Of a stretch of DNA of 64,000 nt, positions 62,108 to 64,000 are shown one piece after another. Every line of letters begins with the position of its first letter. Position 1 is the stretch's first letter. The DNA comes from Lacticaseibacillus absianus (GTDB taxonomy: Bacteria; Bacillota; Bacilli; Lactobacillales; Lactobacillaceae). The stretch is from assembly GCF_013407595.1 (NCBI RefSeq), contig NZ_JABEKX010000001.1, positions 514,522 through 578,521 of the forward strand, given 5' to 3'. The notes below the pieces were generated by a model. The model was not told where the DNA came from. It worked only from the letters and a program-made list of their open reading frames with translations, and did no database searches. The translations under genes and the position numbers were made by a program.

Positions 62108-62617
62108 ATGATACGATTCCAACCGGTTCATTCGATGCCGCAACGGCGGCAATGTCTCGAAGTTTACCGAGAGGCGATGGATTACTTTGCCCGCTGCGGG
62201 CTGCCGTACCCGAGTCGCAGCACGGTGGCAGATGATCGCACTGGCGTTCCGGCAGGCGTGCAGGGGACCAAGCACTATGCGCTGATCTGCGACGACGCAC
62301 AGGTGGTCGGGGTGATCGCCTACGTCACCGGTTGCCCGCGGCCGGGTGTGTTGACACTGCAACTGCTGCTGATCCCGACGCAGCTGCGCGGGCGCGGCTA
62401 CGGGACTGCGGCGCTGGCCACGTTGGCGGCGCAGGCGGCCAGCGCCGGTGATCGACGCATTGCGCTCACGGTGGTCAACGCGACGCCGAGTGACCTCACG
62501 TTTTGGCGCCACCGCGGCTTTGCGATCGTCACACGTGACCGGGTGGCGCAGGCGGCGGGCACCTACCATGACGTCACGACACTTCGGCACACCTTGGCTG
62601 TGCCAGTCACCGAATGA
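62108..62617 (+). CDS. GNAT-family N-acetyltransferase
   Basis: A 169-residue acetyltransferase with the acetyl-CoA loop LRGRGYGTAALATL (about residues 97-110) and the NATPSDLTFWRHRGF motif at the end of the fold. ATG 62108 has GGAAGGAAGG upstream. Substrate unknown. It is a single-gene unit behind a tightly controlled-looking promoter and ends at a strong terminator. Confidence 0.87.
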   Translation: MIRFQPVHSMPQRRQCLEVYREAMDYFARCGLPYPSRSTVADDRTGVPAGVQGTKHYALICDDAQVVGVIAYVTGCPRPGVLTLQLLLIPTQLRGRGYGTAALATLAAQAASAGDRRIALTVVNATPSDLTFWRHRGFAIVTRDRVAQAAGTYHDVTTLRHTLAVPVTE

Positions 62618-62623
62618 CAACCT

Positions 62624-62649
62624 GGCCCCGCCTTGCGCGGGGCCTTTTT
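62624..62649. terminator. Rho-independent terminator after the GNAT gene
   Basis: GGCCCCGC pairs with GCGGGGCC around CTTGC, followed by five T residues. It lies between convergent genes. Confidence 0.85.
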
Positions 62650-62686
62650 GGCCCCGAAAGCGACGTGGCGCGTGTCAGGGATGTGG

Positions 62687-63250
62687 TCAAAACCAGCTCA
62701 GTATGTGATCGATCAGCCCACTGTCCCAGAAGACATAGCAACCGATCAGGATGTAGCAGCCCTTCATCAATTGTTCCCCGTAGTGGGCCAGCACCCGGGT
62801 GACGGCGGGACTGTCGGCGATCAGGTGGATCAGCCAGACGATCAGCACGGTCAAGGTGCCGATGAAGAGCAGCGTCAACCCGAAGTGGGGGAGCGTCTCA
62901 TTGGCCAAGACGGGTAAGAAGATCGAGAGATTGCAGCCTGCGCACACCGATAGGTAGGTGACGAAGACGTTCCAGACCGGTGCACCGGTGCTGCGAGCAT
63001 CATCATCATCGTCGTCGTCGCGTAGTGCAAGCCAGATCGGGAGCACCCCGAGGACACCGAGCACCCACTCCGGCAGTATGGTCGCCAGGGCTTTGCCCAC
63101 GCCAAAGCTCAAGGTCAACAGGGTCAGTGTGCCGAGCAGATACCCAAGCATCACGGCCGGCATCCGGTAGCGCTTGAGTAGGAACAGTAGCATGAAGAAG
63201 AAGTCTAGGTTCACGCTCAAAAACGTGATGGCCAGTAGCCAGTAATTCAC
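62687..63250 (-). CDS. CadD-type cadmium resistance/cation transporter
   Basis: A 187-residue membrane protein with five to six helices, similar to the CadD family. Landmarks are LSVNLDFFFMLLFLL at the start, LGYLLGTLTLLTLSFGVG, FVTYLSVCAGCNLSIFLPVLAN and the terminal KGCYILIGCYVF. Between helices 3 and 4 lies a run of seven Asp residues encoded by a GAT/GAC trinucleotide repeat (63001-63021), a possible metal-binding loop. Start is GTG 63250 with AAGGGGG. The promoter carries an inverted repeat typical of ArsR/CadC-type control. Confidence 0.83.
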   Translation of the reverse strand: MNYWLLAITFLSVNLDFFFMLLFLLKRYRMPAVMLGYLLGTLTLLTLSFGVGKALATILPEWVLGVLGVLPIWLALRDDDDDDDARSTGAPVWNVFVTYLSVCAGCNLSIFLPVLANETLPHFGLTLLFIGTLTVLIVWLIHLIADSPAVTRVLAHYGEQLMKGCYILIGCYVFWDSGLIDHILSWF

Positions 63251-63278
63251 AGGAAAGCCCCCTTAAGTCGATAGCGAG

Positions 63279-63307
63279 AGTATATGTCTAACTAAACATA
63301 TATTCAA
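63279..63307 (-). promoter_or_regulatory. cadD promoter with inverted-repeat operator
   Basis: On the minus strand TTGAAT and TATACT have a 17-bp spacer. TATATGT-8 bases-ACATATA (63281-63302) is a 7-bp-arm dyad filling the spacer, like ArsR/SmtB operators. No such regulator gene is in the window. Confidence 0.65.
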
Positions 63308-63309
63308 CC

Positions 63310-63560
63310 GGCTGCGGGGGCTGATGGTTTTTTCAGCGCTTGCTCAGTTTTTGGGGCGGCGGCATACGTGATATTCGGGCAGGCTAATAATATCGGCGCA
63401 CTTGGATGAATGAGCGCCAGTGGCGCTTGACGGCACACAATGACGTCGGCGCCGGAATGACCGCAAAGAAAGCGGATTCTGTGAAAGCCGATCGGACGGG
63501 CGGAAGTGGGTTTGCGCAAATGCTGAATTGCACGCCATTAATCATGTTTAATAACTATTT
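63310..63560. repeat. Intergenic stretch, probably a noncoding repeat
   Basis: No convincing gene. Both overlapping minus-strand frames (63304-63519, 63344-63538) lack ribosome binding sites, yet their translations resemble, from memory, short hypothetical ORFs repeated in lactobacillus genomes. Small hairpins such as GCGCC/GGCGC (63412-63424) occur. Repeat status needs a genome self-comparison. Confidence 0.3.
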
Positions 63561-63658
63561 TCGTAAAATCGTTTGCTGTTCCTAACTTGATCAATCCCTT
63601 GATATCAGTGGTTATACCCGAACCATCAGAAATAAGTTAGCTCGGCCTCAAAAAAATC

Positions 63659-63686
63659 TTTACTTTGGATTTTTCTGCCGTATACT
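63659..63686 (+). promoter_or_regulatory. Possible promoter of the Nramp gene
   Basis: TTTACT (63659-63664) and TATACT (63681-63686), 16-bp spacer. The following 90-base leader contains three small hairpins (CCTCG/CGAGG, GCCG/CGGC, GAGCC/GGCTC), not recognised as a known metal riboswitch. Confidence 0.4.
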
Positions 63687-63776
63687 AACGGTGGTTTCAA
63701 AATTCCTCGTCGTGGCGAGGCGCCGATAATTCGGCAGTTCGAGCCTGGGTTGGCTCGGGCAGAAAGGATGGTTGAG

Positions 63777-64000
63777 ATGAACGATGCACCACAGACACCC
63801 CGTAAGCATAAGCTGATCGAGTATGCGAACGGGCCCTCACTTGAGGAGATCAATGGCACGGTCGAGGTGCCGAAGGGCAAAGGATTCTGGCGGACCTTAT
63901 TCGCTTATTCCGGTCCCGGCGCGCTTGTTGCCGTGGGGTACATGGATCCAGGTAACTGGTCGACCTCCATCACGGGTGGGCAAAACTTCGGTTACCTGCT
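63777..64000 (+). CDS. mntH: Nramp-family Mn2+/metal transporter, N-terminal part (cut by window end)
   Basis: The first 74 residues of an Nramp transporter. After a hydrophilic N-terminal tail (about 40 residues), [18 protein letters not shown] appears; DPGNW is the metal-binding motif of helix 1 in MntH proteins. Start ATG 63777 is 9 bases after AGAAAGG, while the in-frame ATG 63768 abuts that site. The extended N-terminal tail is normal for lactobacilli. The rest lies beyond the window. Confidence 0.88.
   Translation, partial: MNDAPQTPRKHKLIEYANGPSLEEINGTVEVPKGKGFWRTLFAYSGPGALVAVGYMDPGNWSTSITGGQNFGYL

Noticed and set aside
63687-63766. A Mn2+ (yybP-ykoY) riboswitch before the Nramp gene
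   Set aside because: The leader has small hairpins but not the conserved loop sequences of that riboswitch, and there is no terminator before the start codon.
1-64000. tRNA or rRNA genes, CRISPR arrays, integrases or transposases
   Set aside because: None was seen. The only mobile-looking feature is the noncoding MITE-like element at 29936-30123.

Overview
The window is GC-rich DNA from a low-GC-phylum (Firmicutes) host, most likely a high-GC member of the Lactobacillaceae (Lacticaseibacillus/Schleiferilactobacillus neighbourhood). This placement is inferred from WxL/WxLIP surface proteins, LPQTG sortase substrates, a Met T-box, cre-like and cop-box operators and strong AGGAGG ribosome binding sites. 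I cannot name the species. No rRNA, tRNA, CRISPR array, prophage or intact insertion sequence was recognised.

Layout. (1) 1-6.3 kb: a cell-surface WxL cluster (end of a WxL-interacting protein, a small LPQTS protein, a membrane-anchored protein, a sortase, a large WxL protein, and a convergent second WxLIP). It carries three lesion-like features: a G-run that may shift the first gene's end, an in-frame TAG just after the WxL signal peptide, and an ACG codon where the second WxLIP should start. (2) 6.4-9.2 kb, minus strand: TDT-family transporter, EEP-family phosphatase/nuclease, LacI regulator. (3) 9.2-17.9 kb: LacI-controlled ABC sugar importer (no ATPase), DUF1861, GH130, phosphohexomutase and GH13, probably a beta-mannoside pathway. 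(4) 17.9-24.8 kb: LPQTG protein with two 131-residue repeats, fba, a CopB copper ATPase behind two cop boxes, a histidine phosphatase, an unknown protein and a YitT-type membrane protein. (5) 24.9-29.8 kb: two formylglycine sulfatases, an EEP protein and their radical-SAM maturase anSME. (6) 29.9-30.1 kb: a MITE-like element with a 5-bp target duplication. (7) 30.2-50.9 kb: an apparently complete intracellular N-glycan utilisation locus: GntR, GH92, GH125, GH38, GH20, an LplB/YtcP/lipoprotein ABC importer, GH13, YesL and a YesM/YesN two-component system, followed by GNAT and another GH13. (8) 51-58 kb: M20 peptidase, a Met T-box with metQ, then a MerR-controlled reductase operon (two aldo/keto reductases, MerR, cupin, CMD protein, quinone-oxidoreductase-like protein). 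(9) 58-64 kb: mazE with a doubly broken mazF, a UvrA2-like ABC protein, an unknown protein, a GNAT gene behind a perfect 18-bp palindrome, a CadD-type transporter and the start of an Nramp transporter.

How it may work together (inference). The N-glycan locus would import mannose-rich glycans and trim them in the cytoplasm: GH92 and GH38 for alpha-1,2/1,3-mannose, GH125 for alpha-1,6-mannose and GH20 for terminal GlcNAc. The GH130/mutase operon could take the remaining beta-linked mannose to Man-1-P and then Man-6-P. The sulfatase operon and sortase-anchored proteins also fit a host- or plant-glycan lifestyle. Both ABC importers lack an ATPase and must borrow an MsmK-like one from elsewhere in the genome.
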